A stretch of DNA of 64,000 bases from Corynebacterium sp. (GTDB taxonomy: Bacteria > Actinomycetota > Actinomycetes > Mycobacteriales > Mycobacteriaceae): contig NZ_JAUNKC010000006.1 of assembly GCF_030532965.1 (NCBI RefSeq), positions 58,798 through 122,797 on the forward strand, written 5' to 3'. Both the position numbers and the translations under genes were made by a program. Numbering within the stretch: the stretch's first letter is position 1; every line of letters starts with the position of its first letter. The notes beneath the pieces are model-generated. The model saw only the letters and a list, made by a program, of their open reading frames with translations. It was not told the DNA's origin and made no database searches. Positions 56,570-64,000 of this stretch are shown in pieces.

Positions 56570-58471
56570 TTAACTATTGCGTTGCATTTCCTTTAACCGA
56601 AGGTATGCAGTGTCTTTACCAGCGGTACGACGATCGTAGACAACGTATGCGCCGAATACTGCAAGTAGGAGCAGCAGCGCGATAAACGCGGTCATCGTGG
56701 CGATGCGCAATGACGGCGACAACGTAGAATTCTCAGATACAGAGGTCGGGGTGATATCGAAACCACTGACGGTTATCAAGGACAATGATGGATTGCCGTA
56801 GTTGTCCCAGGCCTTGACGGTGATGGTCTCGTCTTCTTCGAAGACTCGGGAATACGTATTAGGTTCAGTGGGAACCTCTTTCCATTCAGGAGAAATCGCC
56901 CGCAATGGTTCGTCGGTAGTAATTTTGATGGTAACTGGGCCGTCTTTGTCGGAATCCAGATCCTCTTTATTGACAACCGAAATAACTGGTCCTTGGTATT
57001 CCTCAGCAGCGCCTGCGTCGTTGCGAGTCCAGCCTTTTTCCGTCAACTTGGCCAAGGTTTCGTCGAAACTTGGGTGTGGGCACCAATAGACACCAGCAGC
57101 GCCGATATTCAATCCGTAAGGCGAATACTGTTGCCGCACCCAGCCGTCAAGTGTCGAGGAATAGTTGATCGGAGACAACCCAGAGTTATCAAAAATATTG
57201 TTTAACTTCTGGATCGATGCCAGATTCCAGGTGCGCAAATTCACGTCGAATGCTTTAGCATCGGTGAACATATCGTTCATGTTGCGAACGTTTGCGGTAT
57301 TCCAACCACTGATGTCCGCACTGAAAGAGTGCGCCGACTGGAACATGCTTGGCATGGTTTCGACGTGAGATGTATCCCATCCGGAGATATTGCTATTGAA
57401 TGCGTGCGCATTCATGAACATCCCGGACATGTCGCGGACATTTCCGGTATTCCACCCCGAAAGGTCACCGTTGAAAAGGGTGGCACCTTCAAACATGTAC
57501 GCAGTCGATTGAACTTGGGACATGTTTGGTGCGCCAGAGTAAGGGGAGAATTCCAAGTTATTGGCTTTTTGGAACATTCCTTCCATGCTGCGCCAGACAT
57601 TCATTCCCCAGGAATCAACACTGACCAATGCACTCGCGGTACTGGCCTGCCGGTCGCTGACACCAAGCTTTATATGCGGGTAGTTTCCCTTCAGCATCAC
57701 GGTATATTTACCGGGATTTTTGTAATTACAAACGGCATCACCGGTGGTTTCTTCGACGCGGAACCGATTAGCTGGATCCTTAATATCGCAGAAGACTTCG
57801 AAGTTTGGTTCAACTCCTTCCGATCCGAGCGCGGTGAGTGCGTAGCTGGTCGGGTTATGCGGAGTCAGCCGGGTATCAATGGTGAATACGAACGCATCAG
57901 GATTATTTCCAATGGTTTCGTCGCGGGCGAGCTGTTCCGGTTCTTTCTTAGAGCTGCTGCTTGTCGATGAGGCGGAATTGTTGTTGCTCGTTGGCGAGTC
58001 GCTTGGTTCCTTAGAAGGCCTCTCACTTGGGGTGGGATCAACTCCAGCTGGGACTGTGGGTTCCGGGTACTGCAATACAGTGCTCGGAGTTGTCGCCTCG
58101 GGGGCACGGGGCGGTGTAGGGCTGGCTGGTGCCGTCCGTGATGGGGCAGGGGCCGGTGCAGGAGCGGGCGCTGGTGCCGGAGCCGGGGCAGGCGCGGGAG
58201 CAGGAGCCGGTGCAGGGACTGGTGCTTCTATCGTGATCGGATCAACATCGATCGGAATAGCGGGACCTACCGCCACGGAATCTGGAGATCCTGGAGCTAC
58301 AACGAAGGGGACAACCGCGACTGGAACTGGGACTGGAACAACGCCAACTACTTCGACCTCAGTTTCTTCTTGTTGAGCGTTACTGGAAAGCGAAGCACTG
58401 AGCACGCCGGAAACCAACAGGGTGCTTAATCCTGTTGCCAAAACTCGTGTGGCGCGGGTGCGCTTGCTCAA
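56570..58471 (-). CDS. BspA-like (DUF285) leucine-rich repeat surface protein
   Basis: 633 aa. A Sec signal (TRATRVLATGLSTLLVSGVL, cleavage near 30), then a Val/Pro/Ala region with an APAPAP tract at about 82-105, a Ser/Asn/Pro stretch with Lys/Glu (about 140-190), a folded region, and about residues 300-440 the DUF285 repeats (LSGWNTGNVRDMSGMF, ISGWDTSHVETMPSMF, ISGWNTANVRNMNDMF), each about 25 aa. An Ig-like region with VVNKEDLDSDKDGPVTIKI follows, then one transmembrane helix (about 583-606, IALLLLLAVFGAYVVYD) and a short basic tail. No LPXTG motif: anchored by the helix. Relatives (BspA) bind fibronectin in oral bacteria and are frequent in Mycoplasma, Treponema and Firmicutes. Adhesion is inferred. 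Confidence 0.87.
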   Translation of the reverse strand: MSKRTRATRVLATGLSTLLVSGVLSASLSSNAQQEETEVEVVGVVPVPVPVAVVPFVVAPGSPDSVAVGPAIPIDVDPITIEAPVPAPAPAPAPAPAPAPAPAPAPAPAPSRTAPASPTPPRAPEATTPSTVLQYPEPTVPAGVDPTPSERPSKEPSDSPTSNNNSASSTSSSSKKEPEQLARDETIGNNPDAFVFTIDTRLTPHNPTSYALTALGSEGVEPNFEVFCDIKDPANRFRVEETTGDAVCNYKNPGKYTVMLKGNYPHIKLGVSDRQASTASALVSVDSWGMNVWRSMEGMFQKANNLEFSPYSGAPNMSQVQSTAYMFEGATLFNGDLSGWNTGNVRDMSGMFMNAHAFNSNISGWDTSHVETMPSMFQSAHSFSADISGWNTANVRNMNDMFTDAKAFDVNLRTWNLASIQKLNNIFDNSGLSPINYSSTLDGWVRQQYSPYGLNIGAAGVYWCPHPSFDETLAKLTEKGWTRNDAGAAEEYQGPVISVVNKEDLDSDKDGPVTIKITTDEPLRAISPEWKEVPTEPNTYSRVFEEDETITVKAWDNYGNPSLSLITVSGFDITPTSVSENSTLSPSLRIATMTAFIALLLLLAVFGAYVVYDRRTAGKDTAYLRLKEMQRNS

Positions 58472-59054
58472 GTTTCCTTCTCCTCTTCTCGATACTCCAC
58501 AGCGGTTCTATATAAGCGGAACCTAAGTTTTGGTGTGATTCTTATGGTTTGGGTTCGCGGTTTGCACGGGGCTTAATGTGCCGTTTACGTCCCTATATAA
58601 GAATCGAACTCTCTATGAGATTACCAAAGTTTTCCATTCAGAATAATAATGTTAACCCGCTTTTCTTAAAACGGTCTTAACTGTCAGCTTCTGATATTAC
58701 AGTAAATTCACCCTTAAAGATATTCGTTTTGGAGCGGGATTTCATCTTTAAACCTCTACTTGAATCTTAAAATATGTGCTGGTTGACATATTTGAAAGTG
58801 GGTAAAACCAGCAATTATTGGATGCGGTACCGTTTATATTTTTGCTGGCAGTGGCATTTTATGGCTACGGGTCGGACGTCCACCAAGGAACGAATTATCT
58901 AAGAAAGACTAGGCTTTTCGTTATGTTTAGCAAGGGGCGGTTCTGATGTTTTCATAAGATTAAAGTTCTTTAATCTTTGTTGATGTGTGCAATAAAAATG
59001 ACTGCTGTCAAAGGTTGCGCTGGATTTTCGTCGAAAAGCAAACCGAAAACAGAA
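58472..59054. other. Long AT-rich intergenic region
   Basis: About 580 bp, AT-rich throughout. It must hold the promoter of the LRR protein gene (minus strand). A TTGACA (58793-58798) with only a poor -10 partner (TTATTG) is seen on the plus strand. One GCTTTTCGACG copy (59029-59039, reverse) lies at the end. Only short frames; no gene, RNA or repeat recognised. Confidence 0.5.
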
Positions 59055-59612
59055 TTAAATATAATCCTGGCCTAATCGATGTGCTGCCCGCCTAGCTTGC
59101 AACCATGCCTCCTTTAACTCGAGCGCGCGGCGGTCTGTTACGACCAAAAGCGCTTCAAGCTGTTGCACATTAAGGTTGCGCTTGAGCCGTGCGTTCACGC
59201 GCGATGCAAACCTTCGAGACGACGCTGCAAGAAAATGAAAAGCTGAGATATCTGGATCTGTACAGTCCTCATCAGCTAAGGCGGGCCGATGTAGTGTTCT
59301 ATCTGCAATGGCATCTGCATCCGTACTGGAAAGAAACTCATCATACTTCGCAAGGACATCTTCTATGTCCTCCCGAGACAAGGCGATCGAAGACTTCAAT
59401 GCATCGGTTTCCAACGAGTTCGGCTGATACCGAGAAACGAAAAACGCAGCAACCAAAATGACCGCAGATAGTGCCACTCCTTCGTATTTGAGCAAATACG
59501 TCAATAAGATACAGGCACCGATTATCACGAACCACGGCCACCGAGGCTGTGGACTTTGATCGTCTATTGCATCGAGTTCTTTCATGATGACATCACACTC
59601 TCGCACTAACAT
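59055..59612 (-). CDS. Membrane protein of unknown function
   Basis: 185 aa from ATG 59612 (MLVRECDVIMKELDAIDD); the start two bases after the previous stop means coupling. Two close hydrophobic segments (PWFVIIGACILLTYLL and GVALSAVILVAAFFVS) joined by a 4-6-residue loop, then a helical cytosolic domain of about 105 residues ending in RRAAHRLGQDYI. No family recognised. The longer frame to 59762 overlaps the upstream gene. Confidence 0.72.
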   Translation of the reverse strand: MLVRECDVIMKELDAIDDQSPQPRWPWFVIIGACILLTYLLKYEGVALSAVILVAAFFVSRYQPNSLETDALKSSIALSREDIEDVLAKYDEFLSSTDADAIADRTLHRPALADEDCTDPDISAFHFLAASSRRFASRVNARLKRNLNVQQLEALLVVTDRRALELKEAWLQARRAAHRLGQDYI

Positions 59613-59614
59613 TT

Positions 59615-60373
59615 TTAATGCCCACCACAACCGCAACCGCCGGAGCCGCATCCCCCGGATCCATCGCCGCAACCTTGTGGAGCGATGATGGATCCCACCA
59701 TGATTGCTTGTCCTGCTAGCACACTGTTCTTTTCCGGTAGTTCGATGGTGTCTGGAATGCATACATCCAAAGCGAAAGAGCCATCCACGGTGGCATGGAT
59801 AAACCGTTGCCCAGTCAGTGCATTGTGACGGTATTCGGCTTCAAGGACTCGGACCGCAATGTCTGCGATTGCACTTGGGGTTACAGCGCCGTTGCCAGCC
59901 GCTATGGTTTGTGCACCCTCGGAAACCACGAAACCTACTTCTTGTGACATTTCGGATTCGAATTCTTGCACGCTAGAAAAGTGGCGTAGCCCCTCTGCAT
60001 ACATGAGTGCGGTAATTCCCATTTGTTGCCAACGTTGTTCAGGTTGCTCAGCAAGAAGCGGTCCCTGTGACAAGTTACAGGTCAGCGTTGTTACTGGTTG
60101 GCCGTTGTAATCAACGATTTCGCACAGCGCAACGACATCATTAATCATTGACACGTGTGCAAAACTTTGCGCCTGTGCCTCAAATCCTGCGAAGGTAGCA
60201 AAAGGCTCTACCGCCAAGATATTGATCTGTGCGCCGGATGGATCGGAGTATTGGACGAGTTGGCCGCCTCTTAATTCACCGATGACGGACAACTGATTCG
60301 TGGAAATGGCTGCTTCAACAGCATCTTGCCATTTCTCATACTTCATTCCCAACGCGAAAAGATCTTTGCCCAT
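59615..60373 (-). CDS. Unknown protein with a Cys/Gly-rich C-terminal tail
   Basis: 252 aa from ATG 60373 (MGKDLFALGMKYEKW). About 230 residues of ordinary mixed alpha/beta sequence, then a tail GCGDGSGGCGSGGCGCGGH with five Cys, reminiscent of metal-binding or maturation tails. No signal peptide. Key seen features: VQYSDPSGAQINILAVEP and EYRHNALTGQRFIHATVDG. No family recognised; a similar tail CSDGGCGC ends the MiaB of this window. Forms a two-gene unit with the membrane protein at 59055. Confidence 0.72.
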   Translation of the reverse strand: MGKDLFALGMKYEKWQDAVEAAISTNQLSVIGELRGGQLVQYSDPSGAQINILAVEPFATFAGFEAQAQSFAHVSMINDVVALCEIVDYNGQPVTTLTCNLSQGPLLAEQPEQRWQQMGITALMYAEGLRHFSSVQEFESEMSQEVGFVVSEGAQTIAAGNGAVTPSAIADIAVRVLEAEYRHNALTGQRFIHATVDGSFALDVCIPDTIELPEKNSVLAGQAIMVGSIIAPQGCGDGSGGCGSGGCGCGGH

Positions 60374-60707
60374 AGGCAAGTATTTTACGACTAATTGACA
60401 AATAAACACTCATTGTGGCGGTTGCAGATTTATAACACTATTTCAGCACCTGCTTAGGAGCAGTGCCGATATAGAAGAAAAATCTAAGACTTTAATACGA
60501 AATTTAAGCCGTTAGGTGAAAAGCATCGACACCTTGATTCCCGCAGGCAGCCACCCCTTAGCTAACTTAAGGTCAAGCCTAAGCACTGAACGAGAGAAAC
60601 TGGTTGGTGTTCCGTCTGATGGCGTTCGCAATACGCGATCACCGTCGGCTAATTACCGCCAACTCTTGGCTGTATCAGAGGATGCATGGAAGAATAATGC
60701 AGTAACG

Positions 60708-62294
60708 ATGACTACACATATGAATGATAAAAAGAAAACCGAGAATTCCACCGAGTCGATTCTCAAGCAGGCGTTCCGAAATACAACAGTCACTACCAGT
60801 TCGAACGAGCGCGAATTCGAAAACGAATTAGAGTCAGTTTCAACGCAGATTTCTGCGTCGATCGCCGCGCCAAAGGCCGGTGCTAGTCCACAAACGCACC
60901 CGACCGTTGGTGAACTTGATCTGGAAGACCGCTCGAGCTTACGTAGCTTGTCACGGGGTAGGTCGTACGCCACAGACCAGGATGATGGGTATGACGTTGA
61001 ATACCGCAAGCTACGCTTGGAACGAGTTATTTTGGTCGGCGTGTGGACTGAGGGGACAACTGCCGAAATCGACGCGAATATGCAAGAACTGGCAGCTCTA
61101 GCAGAAACTGCCGGTTCCGAGGTGGTCGAAATGTTTTATCAAAAACGTGACCGGCCAGATCCCGGAACCTATATCGGATCAGGAAAAGTGCAAGAGCTAA
61201 AAGAAATCGTCATGGCGACCGCTGTAGACACCGTTATTTGTGATGGTGAGCTTTCTCCAGGGCAGATGATCGCGTTGGAGAAAGCACTTGATGTCAAGGT
61301 GATTGACCGCACCATGCTTATCCTCGATATCTTTGCTCAGCATGCGAAGAGTAAAGAAGGTAAAGCACAGGTATCGCTCGCCCAAATGGAGTACCTGATT
61401 ACCCGAGTTCGAGGTTGGGGCGGTGCATTATCTCGACAGGCGGGTGGTCGTGCTGGTTCCAACGGCGGCGTGGGTCTACGCGGGCCGGGTGAAACTAAGA
61501 TTGAGGCTGATCGGCGCAGGTTGCGCAGTGATATGGCTAAGCTACGCAAAGAGATTGCCGGTATGAAAACCGCCCGCGATGTGAAGCGGTCGCAGCGGAA
61601 GTCGTCCCCCATTCCGCAAATTGCGATTGCCGGATATACGAACGCGGGGAAGTCGTCGCTCATCAATGCGCTCACCGGCGCGGGTGTATTGGTGGAGGAC
61701 GCATTGTTTGCGACGCTGGATCCCACGACTCGGCGGGCGGAACTTGCCGACGGCCGCTCCGTCGTGTTCACGGATACGGTTGGATTCGTGCGGCATCTGC
61801 CTACCCAATTGGTGGAAGCCTTCAGGTCTACTTTAGAAGAAGTCGTGGAAGCAGACCTCGTGTTGCACGTCGTGGACGGCTCGGATCCATTTCCGCTGAA
61901 ACAATTCGAAGCGGTTAATGGGGTTGTCACTGATATTGTGCGGGAATTAAAGGTCGATGCGCCGCCGGAAATCATCGTGGTGAACAAGATCGATGCTGCA
62001 GACCCGTTGGTATTGGCGCAGCTGCGGCATGCCCTCGATGACGTAGTATTCGTCTCCGCGCACACTGGCGAGGGGATCGCGGAACTGGAAGCTCGTATTG
62101 AGCTCTTTCTTAATTCAAAAGACGCACATGTCGAGTTGTTGATTCCATTTACCCGAGGCGAGATTGTATCGCGGCTGCACCGAAACGGCACTGTGTTACG
62201 GGAAGAATACTTGCCAGAAGGCACAGCAATGGAGGTTCGACTTCCGCATTCGCTAGCGGAAGAGCTTAGCGAGTTCCTTGTGAGCAATACCTAA
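60708..62294 (+). CDS. hflX: GTPase HflX
   Basis: 528 aa from ATG 60708 (MTTHMNDKKKTENS); ATG 60720 or an earlier start at 60516 are possible, as the frame stays open upstream. Ribosome-splitting GTPase active in heat stress. The N-terminal 125 residues are charged and disordered; then the HflX domain (ERVILVGVWTEG, EMFYQKRDRPDPGTYIGSGKV, split) with the GGRAGSNGGVGLRGPGE glycine segment, and the G domain: AGYTNAGKSSLINAL (about 309), DTVGFVRHLP, NKID. Rv2725c homologue, close to dapF in mycobacteria too. Confidence 0.93.
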   Translation: MTTHMNDKKKTENSTESILKQAFRNTTVTTSSNEREFENELESVSTQISASIAAPKAGASPQTHPTVGELDLEDRSSLRSLSRGRSYATDQDDGYDVEYRKLRLERVILVGVWTEGTTAEIDANMQELAALAETAGSEVVEMFYQKRDRPDPGTYIGSGKVQELKEIVMATAVDTVICDGELSPGQMIALEKALDVKVIDRTMLILDIFAQHAKSKEGKAQVSLAQMEYLITRVRGWGGALSRQAGGRAGSNGGVGLRGPGETKIEADRRRLRSDMAKLRKEIAGMKTARDVKRSQRKSSPIPQIAIAGYTNAGKSSLINALTGAGVLVEDALFATLDPTTRRAELADGRSVVFTDTVGFVRHLPTQLVEAFRSTLEEVVEADLVLHVVDGSDPFPLKQFEAVNGVVTDIVRELKVDAPPEIIVVNKIDAADPLVLAQLRHALDDVVFVSAHTGEGIAELEARIELFLNSKDAHVELLIPFTRGEIVSRLHRNGTVLREEYLPEGTAMEVRLPHSLAEELSEFLVSNT

Positions 62295-62372
62295 CGAAGT
62301 GGTTCAAAGTTTCCGTCTGAGTGCTTTCACCAACTTGAACATTTATCGCGAGACACGAAATAATAAGGTTTC

Positions 62373-63659
62373 GTGAGTAAAGCTTCCTGGGGATGGTCCC
62401 TGCACGGTGATGGGAAAACCATCAAACCGGGTGCGGTAGTTGCGCCCGATGAACGGCTTGATTGGCCTCGCACCATCGGAATTGGCATGCAGCACGTGAT
62501 CGCCATGTTCGGTGCAACGTTGCTGGTACCGACATTGACTGGTTTCCCGGTGAATACAACGTTGTTGTTCTCCGGTGTGGGAACCATGATTTTCCTGTTG
62601 GTAACTCGGAACCGATTGCCGTCTTATTTAGGATCGTCGTTTGCGTTCATTGCGCCGTTGTTGGCGTCGCAAGGCAGTGGCATCGGGGTTCAACTAGGCG
62701 GTGTGGTAGTTGCCGGTCTCGTACTTGTCATCATCGGCTTTATCGTTAAGAAACTTGGCAAACGGGTCATCGATCTTGTCATGCCACCTGCGGTCACGGG
62801 TGCGATTGTCGCATTGATTGGTTTGAATCTCGCGCCAGTTGCAGCAGACAATTTTCAAAGTCAGCCGCTGGTTGCCTTGGTCACGTTAGTTGCGATTATT
62901 GTCTTCACCGTGGCTGGCCGCGGCATGATAGCTCGATTAGGTATTCTGCTCGGCGTCATCGTGGGATGGGTTTTTGCCGCGGTTACTGGAAACCTGTCAG
63001 AGGGCGCTGCGGATACAGTAGCTGCTGCCGCGTGGCTGGGCGTTCCGGAGTTTCACACTCCAGAATTTAAGGTTTCGGCGGTCCTCATAACGCTGCCTGT
63101 CGTCGTTGTTCTGATTGCAGAAAACGTTGGACACGTCAAGGCAGTATCTGAGATGACCGGGAAGGATCTTGATGACCTAGCTGGCGATGCCCTAATCGCG
63201 GACGGTTTGGGCACTACGTTGGCCGGTGGCTTCGGCGGTTCCGGTACAACCACATATGCGGAAAACATTGGCGTTATGGCGGCGACTCGTGTATATTCCA
63301 CCGCTGCATACTGGGTTGCTGCGACAACTGCGGTGGTGCTTGCATTCATTCCGAAGTTTGGTGCGTTGATTTTTACGATTCCAGTTGGCGTTTTAGGCGG
63401 CGCCGCGATGGTCTTATATGGATTGATCGGCATGCTGGGTGTACGAATCTGGCAAGACAACAACGTGAATTTCAATAATCCGGTTAACTTAACTGCCGCC
63501 GCTGTCGCTCTGGTCGCCGGTATCGGAAATTTGACCCTCACAGTGTTTGGCGTGCAATTAGAAGGCATCGCTTGGGGGTCGGTCGGCATCATCGTCGGTT
63601 ACCCGATTTTAAAGAAGCTTTATCTAGTCAGCGGCGAGGGGAAGAACGCAAAGTTTTAA
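62373..63659 (+). CDS. uraA: Uracil-xanthine permease (NCS2/UraA family)
   Basis: 428 aa, GTG 62373; AATAAT ends 8 nt before it. About 13-14 hydrophobic segments, the UraA fold. Marks: MQHVIAMFGATLLVPTLTG, NRLPSYLGSSFAFIAP, the second half VVVLIAENVGHVKAVSEMTG (Glu of the NCS2 motif) and GGFGGSGTTTYAENIGVMAATRVYS (split: GGSGTTTYAENIG). Imports uracil, by analogy to UraA, with H+; xanthine or another base cannot be excluded. A terminator with a U tract follows. Confidence 0.9.
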   Translation: MSKASWGWSLHGDGKTIKPGAVVAPDERLDWPRTIGIGMQHVIAMFGATLLVPTLTGFPVNTTLLFSGVGTMIFLLVTRNRLPSYLGSSFAFIAPLLASQGSGIGVQLGGVVVAGLVLVIIGFIVKKLGKRVIDLVMPPAVTGAIVALIGLNLAPVAADNFQSQPLVALVTLVAIIVFTVAGRGMIARLGILLGVIVGWVFAAVTGNLSEGAADTVAAAAWLGVPEFHTPEFKVSAVLITLPVVVVLIAENVGHVKAVSEMTGKDLDDLAGDALIADGLGTTLAGGFGGSGTTTYAENIGVMAATRVYSTAAYWVAATTAVVLAFIPKFGALIFTIPVGVLGGAAMVLYGLIGMLGVRIWQDNNVNFNNPVNLTAAAVALVAGIGNLTLTVFGVQLEGIAWGSVGIIVGYPILKKLYLVSGEGKNAKF

Positions 63660-63684
63660 CGCCACCGCTATGACCGCGCGACGT

Positions 63685-63722
63685 AACGGGCTGGGAACAC
63701 TTAAAGTGGGTGCCTGCCCGTT
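63685..63722 (+). terminator. Terminator after uraA
   Basis: AACGGGC / GCCCGTT enclosing a second stem CACTT / AAGTG, followed by TTTTTG. Its U tract runs into a GCTTTTCGACG copy (63726-63736). Confidence 0.82.
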
Positions 63723-63760
63723 TTTGCTTTTCGACGCTCCAAGCGTCCGCGCGACAAAGG

Positions 63761-63790
63761 TTGACTTCATTGCCAGGTCGGGTCTACGCT
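63761..63790 (+). promoter_or_regulatory. Strong sigma-A-like promoter facing right
   Basis: TTGACT (63761-63766) and TACGCT (63785-63790) with an 18-nt spacer, followed by AAAGGAG at 63802-63808. The start codon right after (GTG 63814) meets TAA at once; a TTG at 63812 opens only 15 codons. What gene the promoter served is not visible. Confidence 0.5.
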
Positions 63791-63898
63791 AGCAGGGAAC
63801 CAAAGGAGAGATTGTGTAATACGACAGTTGAGGTTTTCTCACCAGGAAAATGTGTATGAAATGTTGACCTGTGGTTTTGGGGGTTTTGTGGGTGTGTC

Positions 63899-63983
63899 AT
63901 AGCAAAGCACGCGGGGTTCTAGGTTCAGAATGGTTTTTGTCAAAAGAAAATCAAACTGAAAGGAACACCGCGTGCTTTGCTAT
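63899..63983. repeat. Perfect 16-bp inverted repeat at the window edge
   Basis: ATAGCAAAGCACGCGG (63899-63914) and CCGCGTGCTTTGCTAT (63968-63983), spaced 53 nt. The repeat is imperfectly continued inward (GGGTTC.../...GGAACACC), giving about 30 paired positions over the arms. This looks like a terminal repeat or hairpin at the start of a mobile element. Confidence 0.6.
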
Positions 63984-64000
63984 TGTGCCACACTTTTTCG
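63972..64000 (+). CDS. Start of an ORF cut by window edge (possible transposase)
   Basis: GTG 63972 with AAAGGA eight bases upstream reads MLCYCATLF and stays open to the last base. Only nine residues are visible. Together with the inverted repeat it could be the 5' end of a transposase gene of an ISL3-like element; that is a guess from the layout, not from the protein. Confidence 0.3.

Noticed and set aside
57879-58376. Gly/Ala-repeat frame (GAGAGA...) opposite the LRR surface protein
   Set aside because: Mirror image of the APAPAP tract, not a PE_PGRS-like gene.

Overview
The window is a chromosomal segment of a Corynebacterium (Actinobacteria; mycolic-acid lineage). The basis is gene order: siroheme methylase, proS, rimP-nusA-ylxR-infB-rbfA, nrnA, a DinF-type MATE pump, a metallophosphoesterase, a PptT-type phosphopantetheinyl transferase, truB/ribF, rpsO-pnp, dapB-thyX-dapA-rnj, ftsK, pgsA-cinA-clgR-pspA, a DUF3046 gene-recA-recX, miaB, a DUF349 gene, miaA-dapF and hflX. 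As I remember it, Mycobacterium tuberculosis has the same series from about Rv2847c down to Rv2725c. BioYMN uptake genes, a SigH-type clgR promoter, a corynebacterial SOS box and many leaderless starts fit the genus. I do not assign a species.

Layout. 1-13 kb: a 5'-cut siroheme methylase and proS, mixed with accessory genes (yaaA, an OafA-like acyltransferase translationally coupled to a peptide-binding lipoprotein, a DUF222-HNH protein, a broken alpha/beta hydrolase, a beta-helix repeat protein), then a DUF4439 lipoprotein divergent from rimP and nusA. 13-24 kb: infB, rbfA, nrnA, MATE pump, phosphoesterase, PPTase, then truB and ribF diverging across 17 bp, a nucleoside hydrolase and rpsO. 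24-38 kb: pnp, a small accessory block (VOC protein, lipoprotein, helical-repeat protein), lysine/DAP and thymidylate genes, RNase J and ftsK. 38-39 kb: three small soluble proteins of unknown role, the last resembling Imm1 immunity proteins. 39-48 kb: a manganese-riboswitch-controlled terC, pgsA-cinA-clgR-pspA, the biotin transporter bioYMN and recA-recX. 48-64 kb: a CAP-domain exoprotein, miaB, GNAT and DUF349 genes, miaA-dapF, a BspA-like LRR surface protein, two unknown genes, hflX, a UraA-like permease, and at the right edge what may be the start of a mobile element.

How the genes work together. Most of the backbone serves translation (proS, rimP, nusA, infB, rbfA, truB, rpsO, miaA, miaB, hflX), RNA turnover (pnp, rnj, nrnA), DNA repair and segregation (recA, recX, ftsK) and lysine/peptidoglycan precursor supply (dapA, dapB, dapF). 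The clgR-pspA pair is a stress module for proteolysis and membrane integrity. The accessory genes sit at a few breakpoints in this order.

The strongest unexplained signal is not a gene. The 11-mer GCTTTTCGACG occurs 14 times with no strand preference, in genes and between them. A second word, ATTGGGG/CCCCAAT, is crowded into the first 12 kb. All calls come from reading the sequence. No database search was possible, so family names rest on recognised motifs.
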